A stretch of DNA of 5,753 nt from an uncultured Lachnospiraceae bacterium (GCA_947175775.1 CAMWNY010000185.1:1-5753); one strand, 5' to 3'. Counted from the stretch's first letter, positions 1 through 5,564 are shown. The notes: generated by a model from the letters alone, not told the origin. Numbers and translations are program-made.

Positions 1-318
1 GCCCTCTACTATGATTTGCTTGCCCTCAAGGAGGCTCCGATGAAGATTTTGGCGCTGATTGCAAGACAGTTCAACATGCTTTTTCAGGTAAAGGAAATGA
101 AGAAGAAAGGGTATCCTGAGAACGAGATTGCGCAGCAGACAGGACTGAATGCGTATTTCCTAAAAAAGAAATACATTCCGCAGGCAGCGCAGTTTCGACT
201 GCATCAGCTTGAGGCGGCGCTTCGGGAATGCGTGGCGGCGGAGGAGCGTGTGAAGACCGGAAAAATGACGGATATTTTAAGCGTGGAGCTGATTATTGTG
301 GGATTGAGTGCAAAGTAG
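1..318 (+). CDS. holA: DNA polymerase III delta subunit, C-terminal part (5' end outside window)
   Basis: The frame is open from the first base to a TAG at 316-318, giving the last 105 residues of a longer protein. It matches the C-terminal helical collar domain of the delta subunit, which holds the clamp-loader pentamer together while delta opens the sliding clamp. Recognisable family features are an R-Q-F-N-x-L-F-Q-V-K-E helix, a K-K-G-Y/I-A-x-x-x-G-L-N motif, a K-K-Y-I-P-Q-A helix followed by F-x-x-x-x-L, and the terminal V-K-T-G followed by a V-E-L-I-I-V helix. The N-terminal ATPase-fold domains lie outside the window. A 25-nt gap separates it from the next gene on the same strand, which has its own strong ribosome binding site, so the two are probably one operon. 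The identification is by pattern recognition of a divergent family. Confidence 0.85.
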   Translation, partial: ALYYDLLALKEAPMKILALIARQFNMLFQVKEMKKKGYPENEIAQQTGLNAYFLKKKYIPQAAQFRLHQLEAALRECVAAEERVKTGKMTDILSVELIIVGLSAK

Positions 319-343
319 GCAGTAAAGCGAGGGAGGTGACGCT

Positions 344-517
344 ATGATACCGAAAGACGCAGCGATGCTATTGAGCTTTATAAATTTAAAGCTTCGGGAC
401 TTTTATCCGAGCCTTGACGCATTTTGCGAGGATACGGGGGAGGATAAACAAGACATAGAGGAGCGGCTTGCAGCGATTGATTATCATTATGACGCGCAAA
501 AAAATCAATTTCATTAA
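344..517 (+). CDS. DUF4250 domain protein (57 aa)
   Basis: ATG at 344 follows GGAGGTG (332-338) at normal spacing, and the frame ends with TAA at 515-517. The 57-residue product begins M-I-P-K-D-A-A-M-L-L-S-F and continues with N-x-K-L-R-D-F-Y-P-S-L-D-A-F-C-E-D, then a charged helix and the ending I-D-Y-H-Y-D-A-x-x-N-Q-F. This is the layout of the short DUF4250 family common in Lachnospiraceae and other Clostridia: N-P-x-x-L-L-S-x-x-N-x-K-L-R-D, then a helix-turn-helix-like S-L-D-x-L-C segment, then a Y-x-Y-D-x-x-x-N-Q-F tail. The function of the family is unknown. The small size, the S-L-D-x-L-C-E turn between helices and the lack of a signal peptide would suit a small cytoplasmic protein, perhaps nucleic-acid binding, but that is a guess. 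It lies 25 nt after holA and just before a terminator, so it is probably the last gene of that operon. Confidence 0.85.
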   Translation: MIPKDAAMLLSFINLKLRDFYPSLDAFCEDTGEDKQDIEERLAAIDYHYDAQKNQFH

Positions 518-533
518 AATGTGTATTGGTAAA

Positions 534-590
534 AACTGCCAATTTGTCTGAAATGTATTCAAAATTGCGACAAATTGGCAGTTCCTTTTG
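534..590 (+). terminator. Rho-independent-type terminator of the holA-DUF4250 operon
   Basis: A perfect 15-bp inverted repeat (AACTGCCAATTTGTC at 534-548, its reverse complement at 569-583) begins 16 nt after the DUF4250 stop codon. CCTTTTGTTTT follows on the + strand. The 20-nt loop contains a further TGAA/TTCA pairing (549-552 with 558-561). The run of A at 531-535 would give T residues on the other strand, so it could work in both directions. The stem is less GC-rich than a classic terminator and the loop is long, so a protein-binding site is a minor alternative. Confidence 0.7.
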
Positions 591-727
591 TTTTACGGAA
601 AAAACAAAATAATTCAGTGATGTATAAAAAAACGTAATTGTTAAGCTTATACAAAGAAATAAAAATAACATAGAATTATTATTCAAAATACATAAAAATT
701 GTGCAAAAACTTAGTCGTTTCGTCCTA
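591..727. other. AT-rich intergenic stretch, nothing recognised
   Basis: This lies between the operon terminator and the predicted promoter of the pectate lyase gene. It is strongly AT-rich, with A-tracts at about 598-606, 626-632 and 658-666. No plausible small gene, RNA gene or repeat was seen. The A-tracts could be intrinsically curved DNA or an UP-element-like region for the downstream promoter, but nothing specific supports that. Confidence 0.5.
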
Positions 728-757
728 TTGCCTAATTGATAAAATATGTGCTATAAA
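728..757 (+). promoter_or_regulatory. Candidate sigma-A promoter for the pectate lyase gene
   Basis: TTGCCT (728-733, four of six matches to TTGACA) lies 18 nt before TATAAA (752-757, five of six matches to TATAAT). Transcription would start near 764, leaving a leader of about 74 nt before the TTG start at 838. The leader can form a GGCGC/GTGCC stem (774-778 with 790-794). A TATAAT at 812-817 is closer to the gene but lies too near the ribosome binding site and has no -35 box. No catabolite-repression (cre-like) operator was recognised. Confidence 0.35.
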
Positions 758-823
758 ATATTCGTAGAAAGTTGGCGCAAGGTTGAAAAGTGCCGGTATT
801 ACAAAAGTTTTTATAATCAAAAT

Positions 824-828
824 GGAGG
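824..828 (+). promoter_or_regulatory. Ribosome binding site that fixes a TTG start
   Basis: GGAGG lies 9 nt upstream of TTG at 838-840. No ATG or GTG start at proper spacing lies in this frame before the signal peptide begins. The TTG start yields a complete, typical signal peptide (K-T-N-L-K-D-K-L-K followed by a hydrophobic core), so this site decides the start. Confidence 0.75.
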
Positions 829-837
829 AAGAAAAAA

Positions 838-2334
838 TTGAAAACAAATCTGAAAGACAAACTCAAAACGCTTCTAACAATTCTTTTAACGGTATGCATG
901 GTCTTTACCGTAACATTCAATACGGGAATGTCCGCAGTACATGCGGCGTCAACTTCATGGAACTTTAAAAACACGGAATTTAAAAACCTTGGCACAATCA
1001 CTTCCAATGTGACAGTCAGCGGACTTGGGCTCATTGCAAACAGCTCTAAGCCTATGTCTGTAATTGCGGACAGTCAGACAGTTTCCGGTACGGTTTATAC
1101 ACATGCGCTTGCACTTGGCGGCAGCGGTTCTCCAAGCTATCGTGCAATCAAGGTTCCGGTAAGTTCGGATGCGACGGTTAAGGTTATTTTAAGAAGCTCA
1201 GGAAGTACGGCAAGAACACTTGTTGTAGCAGATGCAAGTGGAAATCAGCTTGGCACAATGAATGCGGCAGCGGTAGCGGAGCAGGCTTCTTATACATACA
1301 AGGGTGCAGCGGGATTTGTCTATCTTTACTCATTAAACAGCGGCATTAATATTTATAAAATACAGGTAGATGACAGAGACACGTCATCAGGCGGTGACAA
1401 TTCAGGAACGACAACTCCTTCCGAAACAACAATCACCGTTAAGAATGGCGGTACCACACTTGCAGAAGCAGTAAAGAGTGCAAAGAGCGGTACGACAATT
1501 GTCATTGATGGCACGATTCAATCGGACAAGATTGTACTTCCGGCAGGCGTACATATTTCCGGAAAGAATAATGCAACCATTGATTTTTCACAGACGACAG
1601 GAAGCTCAGGAAGAGGTATTACAATTAAGGGCAACGGAAGTACAATACAGAATATTACGGTGAAGAATGCATCGGATAACGGTATCTATATTTCCGGTTC
1701 AAACAATACGTTAAAGTATGTAGTATGCTGCTATAACCATGATGCAGGCTTCCAGGTTTCGGACGGCGGTGCAAACAATAAGTTCTACAACTGTACGGCA
1801 CATCACAATGCGGATGCAACAGGTGAGAACGCAGACGGTTTTGCAGTAAAGCTTCATTCCGGCGAGGGTAACTATTTTGAGAACTGCGTGGCGGAGTACA
1901 ACAGTGATGACGGCTGGGACTGCTATGCGGCACACGGCGCGGTAAAATTAGTAAATTGTCAGGCAAATTATAACGGATACTGCGACGGCATCTACGGAGA
2001 CGGAAACGGCTTTAAAATGGGCGGCGTAGATAACAAGACTCCCGGTGTGGCAGCACATCTTGATCCTTTAAACCATTATCTTGAAGGATGCGTTGCAAAA
2101 GGAAATTATGCCGCAGGCTTTGACAGAAATAATCAGAACGGTGTTGTGACGATGAAAAACTGCACCGGCGACTCAAACAAGACTTATAATTACAATTGGC
2201 CGCTTACGGGAACACCTTCCGCACTTGGCTATAAGGTGACATTCGGAAAGGCGCTGATTCAGAGCTGTACATCAAAGAACGGCACGAACAACATTAAGGG
2301 TGCAACCCTTAGCGGTACGTGCGTTGGCTTCTAA
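838..2334 (+). CDS. Secreted pectate lyase, polysaccharide lyase family 9 (PL9)
   Basis: The product is predicted to cleave polygalacturonate (pectin backbone) by Ca-dependent beta-elimination outside the cell. Residues 1-36/37 form a signal peptide (basic start, hydrophobic core at about 11-30, cleavage after A-V-H-A or one residue later). Residues about 40-178 form a beta-rich module beginning W-N-F-K-N-T-E-F and ending Y-K-I-Q-V-D-D, probably carbohydrate binding. Residues 179-197 are a Ser/Thr/Gly linker. Residues about 198-498 are a right-handed parallel beta-helix with repeated N-x-x-x-x-N-C turns. The PL9 active site appears intact: D333 in N-A-D-G-F, D357/D358/D361 in S-D-D-G-W-D as Ca ligands, and K393 in G-N-G-F-K-M-G-G as catalytic base. 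The spacing of the four Asp residues equals that I recall for Dickeya Pel9A (209, 233, 234, 237; Lys273). There is no LPXTG or SLH anchor, so it is probably released. The start is TTG. It is monocistronic, with its own terminator. The exact substrate (polygalacturonate or rhamnogalacturonan) is not settled. Confidence 0.9.
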   Translation: MKTNLKDKLKTLLTILLTVCMVFTVTFNTGMSAVHAASTSWNFKNTEFKNLGTITSNVTVSGLGLIANSSKPMSVIADSQTVSGTVYTHALALGGSGSPSYRAIKVPVSSDATVKVILRSSGSTARTLVVADASGNQLGTMNAAAVAEQASYTYKGAAGFVYLYSLNSGINIYKIQVDDRDTSSGGDNSGTTTPSETTITVKNGGTTLAEAVKSAKSGTTIVIDGTIQSDKIVLPAGVHISGKNNATIDFSQTTGSSGRGITIKGNGSTIQNITVKNASDNGIYISGSNNTLKYVVCCYNHDAGFQVSDGGANNKFYNCTAHHNADATGENADGFAVKLHSGEGNYFENCVAEYNSDDGWDCYAAHGAVKLVNCQANYNGYCDGIYGDGNGFKMGGVDNKTPGVAAHLDPLNHYLEGCVAKGNYAAGFDRNNQNGVVTMKNCTGDSNKTYNYNWPLTGTPSALGYKVTFGKALIQSCTSKNGTNNIKGATLSGTCVGF

Positions 2335-2352
2335 AAAATAAATAGAACTATG

Positions 2353-2388
2353 AAACCGCAGGTCTTTAAGAAAGAGCCTGCGGTTTTT
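2353..2388 (+). terminator. Rho-independent terminator of the pectate lyase gene
   Basis: AAACCGCAGG (2353-2362) pairs perfectly with CCTGCGGTTT (2377-2386). The stem continues as TCTTT/AAAGA with a single bulged G at 2376 and an AAG loop. TTTTT (2384-2388) follows directly. It begins 18 nt after the stop codon. The T-tract is also the first five bases of repeat copy A. Confidence 0.93.
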
Positions 2389-2478
2389 ATGCACAGCCCC
2401 ATGCAAAGGAAGTATGCCACTAATGCGGTGCATAGGGCGCGCGGCGAGTAGTGGAGAAGGTCATTCCCCTACTTGATT
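2384..2478 (+). repeat. Inverted repeat element, copy A (about 95 bp)
   Basis: This copy begins with five T and the 17-mer ATGCACAGCCCCATGCA (2389-2405). The same 22 bases occur inverted at 3344-3365. By hand alignment the similarity continues without gaps for 29 more bases, then with two small gaps to about 2478, ending 11 bp before the deacetylase stop codon. The ATG inside the 17-mer opens a 20-codon frame (M-H-S-P-M-Q-R-K-Y-A...) that stops at TAG 2449-2451, whereas copy B keeps a 43-codon frame. The head contains a direct repeat of ATGCA (2389-2393, 2401-2405), and ATGCAC (2389-2394) can pair with GTGCAT (2428-2433). It may be a dispersed genomic repeat or a MITE-like element. The family could not be named. 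Confidence 0.75.
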
Positions 2479-2488
2479 CAAAATTGTA

Positions 2489-3193
2489 TCAATCAAACAA
2501 CAATTTATCAACTGTCACGAATTCATATCCCTGCTTTTGCAGCTCATCCACTACCATAAGCGCCGCTTCCACGGAAGTTTTGTAGTAATCATGCATTAAG
2601 ATAATATCATTTTCTCCAACTTTTTTAAGAACCGCCTGTGCGACACAGGAGGCGCTTGACGTGCACCAGTCAAGCGGATCGATATTCCACAAAATCGGGA
2701 ACATATTCAGTTCATTTTCAAGCTTTTTATCCCATGCGCCGTAAGGAGGACGCACATACTGGACTTCTTCGCCTGTAATTTTTTGCAGCAGTTCGTTTGT
2801 TTTCACTAACTCCTGCTTGAATTTTTCGCGGTTTGTTTTGGTAAGTTCGATATGGGTGTAGGTGTGATTGCCAATCAGGTGTCCCTCTTCATGCATGCGC
2901 TTGATAATGTCCGGATGAAGAGAGGCGTTTTCTCCGGTCACAAAGAACGTCGCCTTGACATTGCGCTCCTTTAATCCGTCAAGCAGAGGCTCCGTGTAGA
3001 TTGGGTGCGGACCGTCGTCAAAGGTAAGCGCGACGCGCCTGATATCGGATGACATCTGTGGTTCTGCAATGGTTAAAATGGCATGATTGTAAAATGTAAT
3101 CTGGCGGTTTAGGGCAAGCGCCGCAAGGCACAGCGCGATGCCATACAAAAGTTTAAACAGAAAAGGAAAGTCCGTAGACGGTAATTTTTTCAT
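2489..3193 (-). CDS. Membrane-anchored polysaccharide deacetylase (CE4/NodB fold)
   Basis: This 234-residue protein is predicted to remove N- or O-acetyl groups from a polysaccharide (peptidoglycan, chitin-like or xylan-type) at the outer face of the membrane. Residues about 10-29 are a single hydrophobic segment (uncleaved anchor or signal peptide). The NodB domain spans about 51-232 with all five motifs: T-F-D-D-G-P (D59 catalytic base, D60 metal ligand), H110-x3-H114 (metal ligands), R148-P-P-Y-G, W-N-I-D-P-L-D-W (169-176) and L-M-H-D (H201). It should therefore be an active metal-dependent enzyme. The size suits a minimal PdaA/PdaB- or YheN-like deacetylase, and the substrate cannot be told from sequence. 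ATG at 3191-3193 is preceded by GGGGGAA on the minus strand (3198-3204), a rather close but usable site. No convincing promoter was seen between 3194 and 3275. No terminator of its own follows; the hairpin at 2353-2388 may stop transcription from this side. The gene lies between the two inverted repeat copies. Confidence 0.9.
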   Translation of the reverse strand: MKKLPSTDFPFLFKLLYGIALCLAALALNRQITFYNHAILTIAEPQMSSDIRRVALTFDDGPHPIYTEPLLDGLKERNVKATFFVTGENASLHPDIIKRMHEEGHLIGNHTYTHIELTKTNREKFKQELVKTNELLQKITGEEVQYVRPPYGAWDKKLENELNMFPILWNIDPLDWCTSSASCVAQAVLKKVGENDIILMHDYYKTSVEAALMVVDELQKQGYEFVTVDKLLFD

Positions 3194-3274
3194 GATGTTC
3201 CCCCACAGTGCGGAGTTCTATTACTCTATCAATAATATATGGCACAGGGCATGTCATCATTCTGTAAAATGACA

Positions 3275-3365
3275 AATTGAGCGAGGGAAAGTTTTTTCTT
3301 ATTTGCCGTGTTCTTATGCGCTGCTTCGGCGATATAGTTCTCCTGCATGGGGCTGTGCATAAAAA
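3275..3365 (-). repeat. Inverted repeat element, copy B (about 91 bp)
   Basis: This is the minus-strand partner of the element at 2384-2478. The first 22 bases (3365 down to 3344) are identical. Over 90 aligned columns I count 61 identities, 25 transitions, 3 transversions and one single-base gap, plus one unaligned spacer (5 nt in A, 2 nt in B). Here the ATG of the 17-mer opens an uninterrupted 43-codon frame on the minus strand (3360 down to 3229), M-H-S-P-M-Q-E-N-Y-I-A-E-A-A-H ... M-P-C-A-I-Y-Y. It has no visible Shine-Dalgarno sequence and lies directly behind a terminator, so it is not annotated as a gene. The far end of the copy reaches into the region that should hold the deacetylase promoter. 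Confidence 0.72.
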
Positions 3366-3395
3366 ACAGGCTTCCGTCAGGAAACGAAAGCCTGT
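3361..3395 (-). terminator. Rho-independent terminator of the chemotaxis receptor gene
   Basis: On the minus strand ACAGGCTT (3395-3388) pairs with AAGCCTGT (3373-3366), with a possible inner TTCC/GGAA stem. It is followed by a run of T read from 3366 to 3361. It begins 18 nt after the TAA stop at 3414-3416. The T-run overlaps the first bases of repeat copy B, just as on the pectate lyase side. Confidence 0.9.
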
Positions 3396-3413
3396 AATAT
3401 TCTTTAATTGATT

Positions 3414-5111
3414 TTATCGCTTCAATGTAAACTGTCCAATCAGACCGTCTAAGATGGAAGCCTGTGCAGATAATTCTTCACTGGTTGCAGATGATTCCTC
3501 AGCTGTCGCTGCGTTTGTCTGTACAACTTCAGAAATCTGATTGATGCCGCTTTCCGCCCTGCGCATTGCCTCTGCCTGATCCTCAACCATTGTTTTCAAA
3601 TCCTTAGAGAAGTTTGCAATCTGATTAATACCGTCTACAACGGATTCGATTGCACTTGCAGCGTTTTCCGCCGCACGGTTGCCTTCCGTAACCTCGCGGA
3701 TAGAGCTTTCAATCAATTCGCGCGTATCTACCGCAGCCTGTGCACTCTGATTTGCCAAAACTCTGATTTCGTCCGCTACAACGGAGAAACCACGTCCGGA
3801 CTCACCTGCCCTTGCGGCCTCAATGGATGCATTGAGTGACAGAAGGTTGGTCTGTGAGGCAATTGACTCGATTTCGGAAATAATGTTTCCGATTCTTGTG
3901 GAAGCTTCGTTGATTCGTTTCATTGCAGCAATCATGTTGTTCATTTCGCCGCGGCTGTTGTCTGCTTCATCAGCATAACGCTGTGCTTTTATGTAAGATT
4001 CATCTGCACTCTGTGCACTCTTTTCCATAGTTGCGGTAATGTCGGAAATCGTGGTATGCAAGTCCATAACGGCATTGGTCTGTTCGGTTGCGCCTTCCGC
4101 AAGATTTTGTGATGCTTCTGCCAAGTCGTTGGAGCCGCTGGATACCTGATTGGAAACTTCGCCGATAGACAGCAATGTTTCGGTCATTTGGTCTCTCAAT
4201 CCGCGCAATGCGATAAACAGCTTTTGGAAATCGCCGCTATATTTGTCGGAACAGCTTGACTGGATGTCATAGTTTCCGTTTGCCATTTCCCCTAAAATTT
4301 CACCGATGTCGTGGATAATCATGTTCAGATTGGTCGCCATTTCATTGGCATCCTTTACCATGTCCTCAACTTCATCACCGGTTTCGATAACAGGGAACGG
4401 TGATGAAAGATCGCCGCCTGCAAAAGTTTTGAGGCGTTCGCCAAGTTCTCCCAAAGGAGAAGCAATTCCCCTTGCAATGGTTCTTCCGATTTTGGTTGAT
4501 GCCACCATTGCGGCAGCAATTACGACAACAATCAGCACTGAGATAATAACACATATGACAATCAGTGTTGTGGACAAAGTATTACCGCTGTCAACTTTTA
4601 CCGTTAAAAGCTCCATCAGCTTGCTGTAGATACTGTCATAAGCAGGCGCCAGCTGCGCCAAAGCGATGTCCTGTGCCTGTTTGCAAAGTTCTCTGTCAGT
4701 TGTTGCGCCTAAATCCATAATTTGGGCGTCCAATGCCCAGTAAGCATCCAATTCTGCGCTGATGGCATCGTATGTAGCTCTGCCGTCTGCGGATACGACG
4801 GTCTTTTCAACATCTGCAAAATATTCCATAAAATCTTGTTTGTTTTGCTCGTGTTCTGTCGACACTTTTGCGATGGCATCTGCATCGTCATAGCCGATTG
4901 CCGCGCGAAGCGAGGAGCGTGCATCTGCAAACTCAAACATCGCTTTCCCGATGTCGCCCTGTGCAAAACCGAAATTCTTCAGTGCATAAGAATACCGGTT
5001 TGACAAAATAATCAGCGCAAGAAGCGCTACAAACGCTACTGTCGCTGTGATTGCCGCTACCTTGACAAAGGCTTTGGTTAATTTTTTTTCAATATTTTCC
5101 GTTCCGTTCAT
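3414..5111 (-). CDS. Methyl-accepting chemotaxis protein (transmembrane chemoreceptor)
   Basis: This 565-residue receptor signals ligand binding outside the cell to CheA/CheW and the flagellar motor. TM1 lies at about 18-38. An all-helical extracellular sensor (four-helix-bundle MCP type) spans about 39-178. TM2 is at about 182-204. A HAMP domain spans about 205-262 (A-S-P-L-G-E-L-G-E-R-L, F-A-G-G-D-L, D-E-V-E-D-M). A second HAMP-like segment follows at about 263-315 (G-E-M-A-N-G-N-Y-D). The coiled-coil signalling domain covers about 316-565. Its hairpin tip is clear at about 417-456 (I-A-S-Q-T-N-L-L-S-L-N-A-S-I-E-A-A-R-A-G, then G-F-S-V-V-A-D-E-I-R-V-L-A). A methylation-type segment A-E-E-S-S-A-T-S-E-E-L-S lies near 537-548. 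The protein ends F-T-L-K-R, without the NWETF-type CheR/CheB tether. ATG at 5109-5111 has AAAGGAG on the minus strand (5129-5123) 11 nt upstream. The gene is monocistronic with its own terminator. The ligand is unknown; pectin-derived sugars would suit the neighbourhood, but no sequence evidence shows this. Confidence 0.94.
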   Translation of the reverse strand: MNGTENIEKKLTKAFVKVAAITATVAFVALLALIILSNRYSYALKNFGFAQGDIGKAMFEFADARSSLRAAIGYDDADAIAKVSTEHEQNKQDFMEYFADVEKTVVSADGRATYDAISAELDAYWALDAQIMDLGATTDRELCKQAQDIALAQLAPAYDSIYSKLMELLTVKVDSGNTLSTTLIVICVIISVLIVVVIAAAMVASTKIGRTIARGIASPLGELGERLKTFAGGDLSSPFPVIETGDEVEDMVKDANEMATNLNMIIHDIGEILGEMANGNYDIQSSCSDKYSGDFQKLFIALRGLRDQMTETLLSIGEVSNQVSSGSNDLAEASQNLAEGATEQTNAVMDLHTTISDITATMEKSAQSADESYIKAQRYADEADNSRGEMNNMIAAMKRINEASTRIGNIISEIESIASQTNLLSLNASIEAARAGESGRGFSVVADEIRVLANQSAQAAVDTRELIESSIREVTEGNRAAENAASAIESVVDGINQIANFSKDLKTMVEDQAEAMRRAESGINQISEVVQTNAATAEESSATSEELSAQASILDGLIGQFTLKR

Positions 5112-5285
5112 TGTTTAGAAGTCTCCTTTCTGCTGCTTCAAAATCACCGACGTATTTCCCCCCTGATAATGGAACCCTGACATTTATCGTATGTAACCAA
5201 CAATGAAAGTACGGATGTATAGTTACGTAATGTTTTTATGTAAAGAGAGTTTTTTGTTTTTTACCAAGATATTACGTCTTGCTCT

Positions 5286-5314
5286 ATTATAACGCTTTAA
5301 TGTGAAAAATACAA
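5286..5314 (-). promoter_or_regulatory. Candidate sigma-A promoter for the chemotaxis receptor gene
   Basis: On the minus strand a perfect TATAAT (5291-5286) lies 17 nt after TTGTAT (5314-5309, three of six matches to TTGACA). Transcription would begin near 5279, leaving a leader of about 168 nt before the ATG at 5111. No full sigma-28 (flagellar) promoter was found, so this receptor may be transcribed by the housekeeping sigma factor. Confidence 0.45.
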
Positions 5315-5372
5315 TACTTAAATAGGCATAATTACCAATTGCACGACAAAAAAATTATCATATTTGGAGAAA

Positions 5373-5564
5373 ATGAATAATGATATGTGTAAGTTATACA
5401 GGTTATTTCCGCAAAAACAGCTTGCGAAATTGTGTGGACAATACTATAATCTAGTTGGGTTATTTGATTTTGCCGTATCTGTTATTCGGCAGGAAAGGGA
5501 GTTTGGGTATGGGGAGAGACCCGAAATGGGAAAAATTTGCAGGGCTTACGGCGCGTTGTTATAA
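5373..5564 (+). CDS. Doubtful small ORF (63 aa), possibly a gene remnant
   Basis: An open frame of 63 codons runs from ATG 5373 to TAA 5562-5564. Support is weak. GGAG (5366-5369) is only 3 nt before this ATG and 15 nt before the next one (5385). The last 56 nt overlap the better-supported frame starting at 5509. It has no signal peptide or known domain. Residues 17-30 (L-A-K-L ... N-L-V-G-L) align without gaps to residues 59-72 of the downstream product (L-E-K-L ... N-I-V-G-L; 7 of 14 identical). Its V-I-R-Q-E-R also echoes V-I-T-Q-E-R there. It may be the decayed remnant of a paralogue, a short real protein whose stop overlaps the next gene, or chance. A weak TTACCA/TATCAT promoter (5332-5361) would start transcription almost at its ATG. 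Confidence 0.25.
   Translation: MNNDMCKLYRLFPQKQLAKLCGQYYNLVGLFDFAVSVIRQEREFGYGERPEMGKICRAYGALL

Noticed and set aside
812..817. TATAAT as a -10 box just before the pectate lyase gene
   Set aside because: No -35 box lies at 16-18 nt, and the start would fall within the ribosome binding site.
783..968. A + strand frame of 61 codons overlapping the start of the pectate lyase gene
   Set aside because: It lies in another frame, includes the ribosome binding site of the lyase as coding sequence and has no signal of its own. The lyase frame gives a proper signal peptide.
378..1034. Minus-strand open frames at 378-686 and 732-1034
   Set aside because: They run antisense across DUF4250, its terminator, the AT-rich spacer and the start of the pectate lyase gene. 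They have low-complexity or unnatural composition and no known motifs, and the + strand genes explain the region.
1478..1966. Open frames inside the pectate lyase gene (+ 1478-1663; - 1655-1966 and 1711-1935)
   Set aside because: They are frame shadows of the repetitive beta-helix coding sequence, which has a complete catalytic motif set in the main frame.
2384..3365. Repeats as part of a CRISPR array or an IS element
   Set aside because: There are only two copies, in opposite orientation and about 0.9 kb apart. There are no spacers of regular size, and the gene between them is a deacetylase, not a transposase.
4306..5003. Open frames overlapping the chemoreceptor gene (+ 4306-4629, + 4722-5003, - 4709-4966)
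   Set aside because: They are shadows of a long, fully recognisable receptor frame, with no ribosome binding sites or family features.
5184..5210. Possible sigma-28 (flagellar) promoter for the chemoreceptor, CGATAA on the minus strand at 5189-5184
   Set aside because: No TAAA-type -35 box lies 14-16 nt upstream, and the first two bases of the -10 box do not match.
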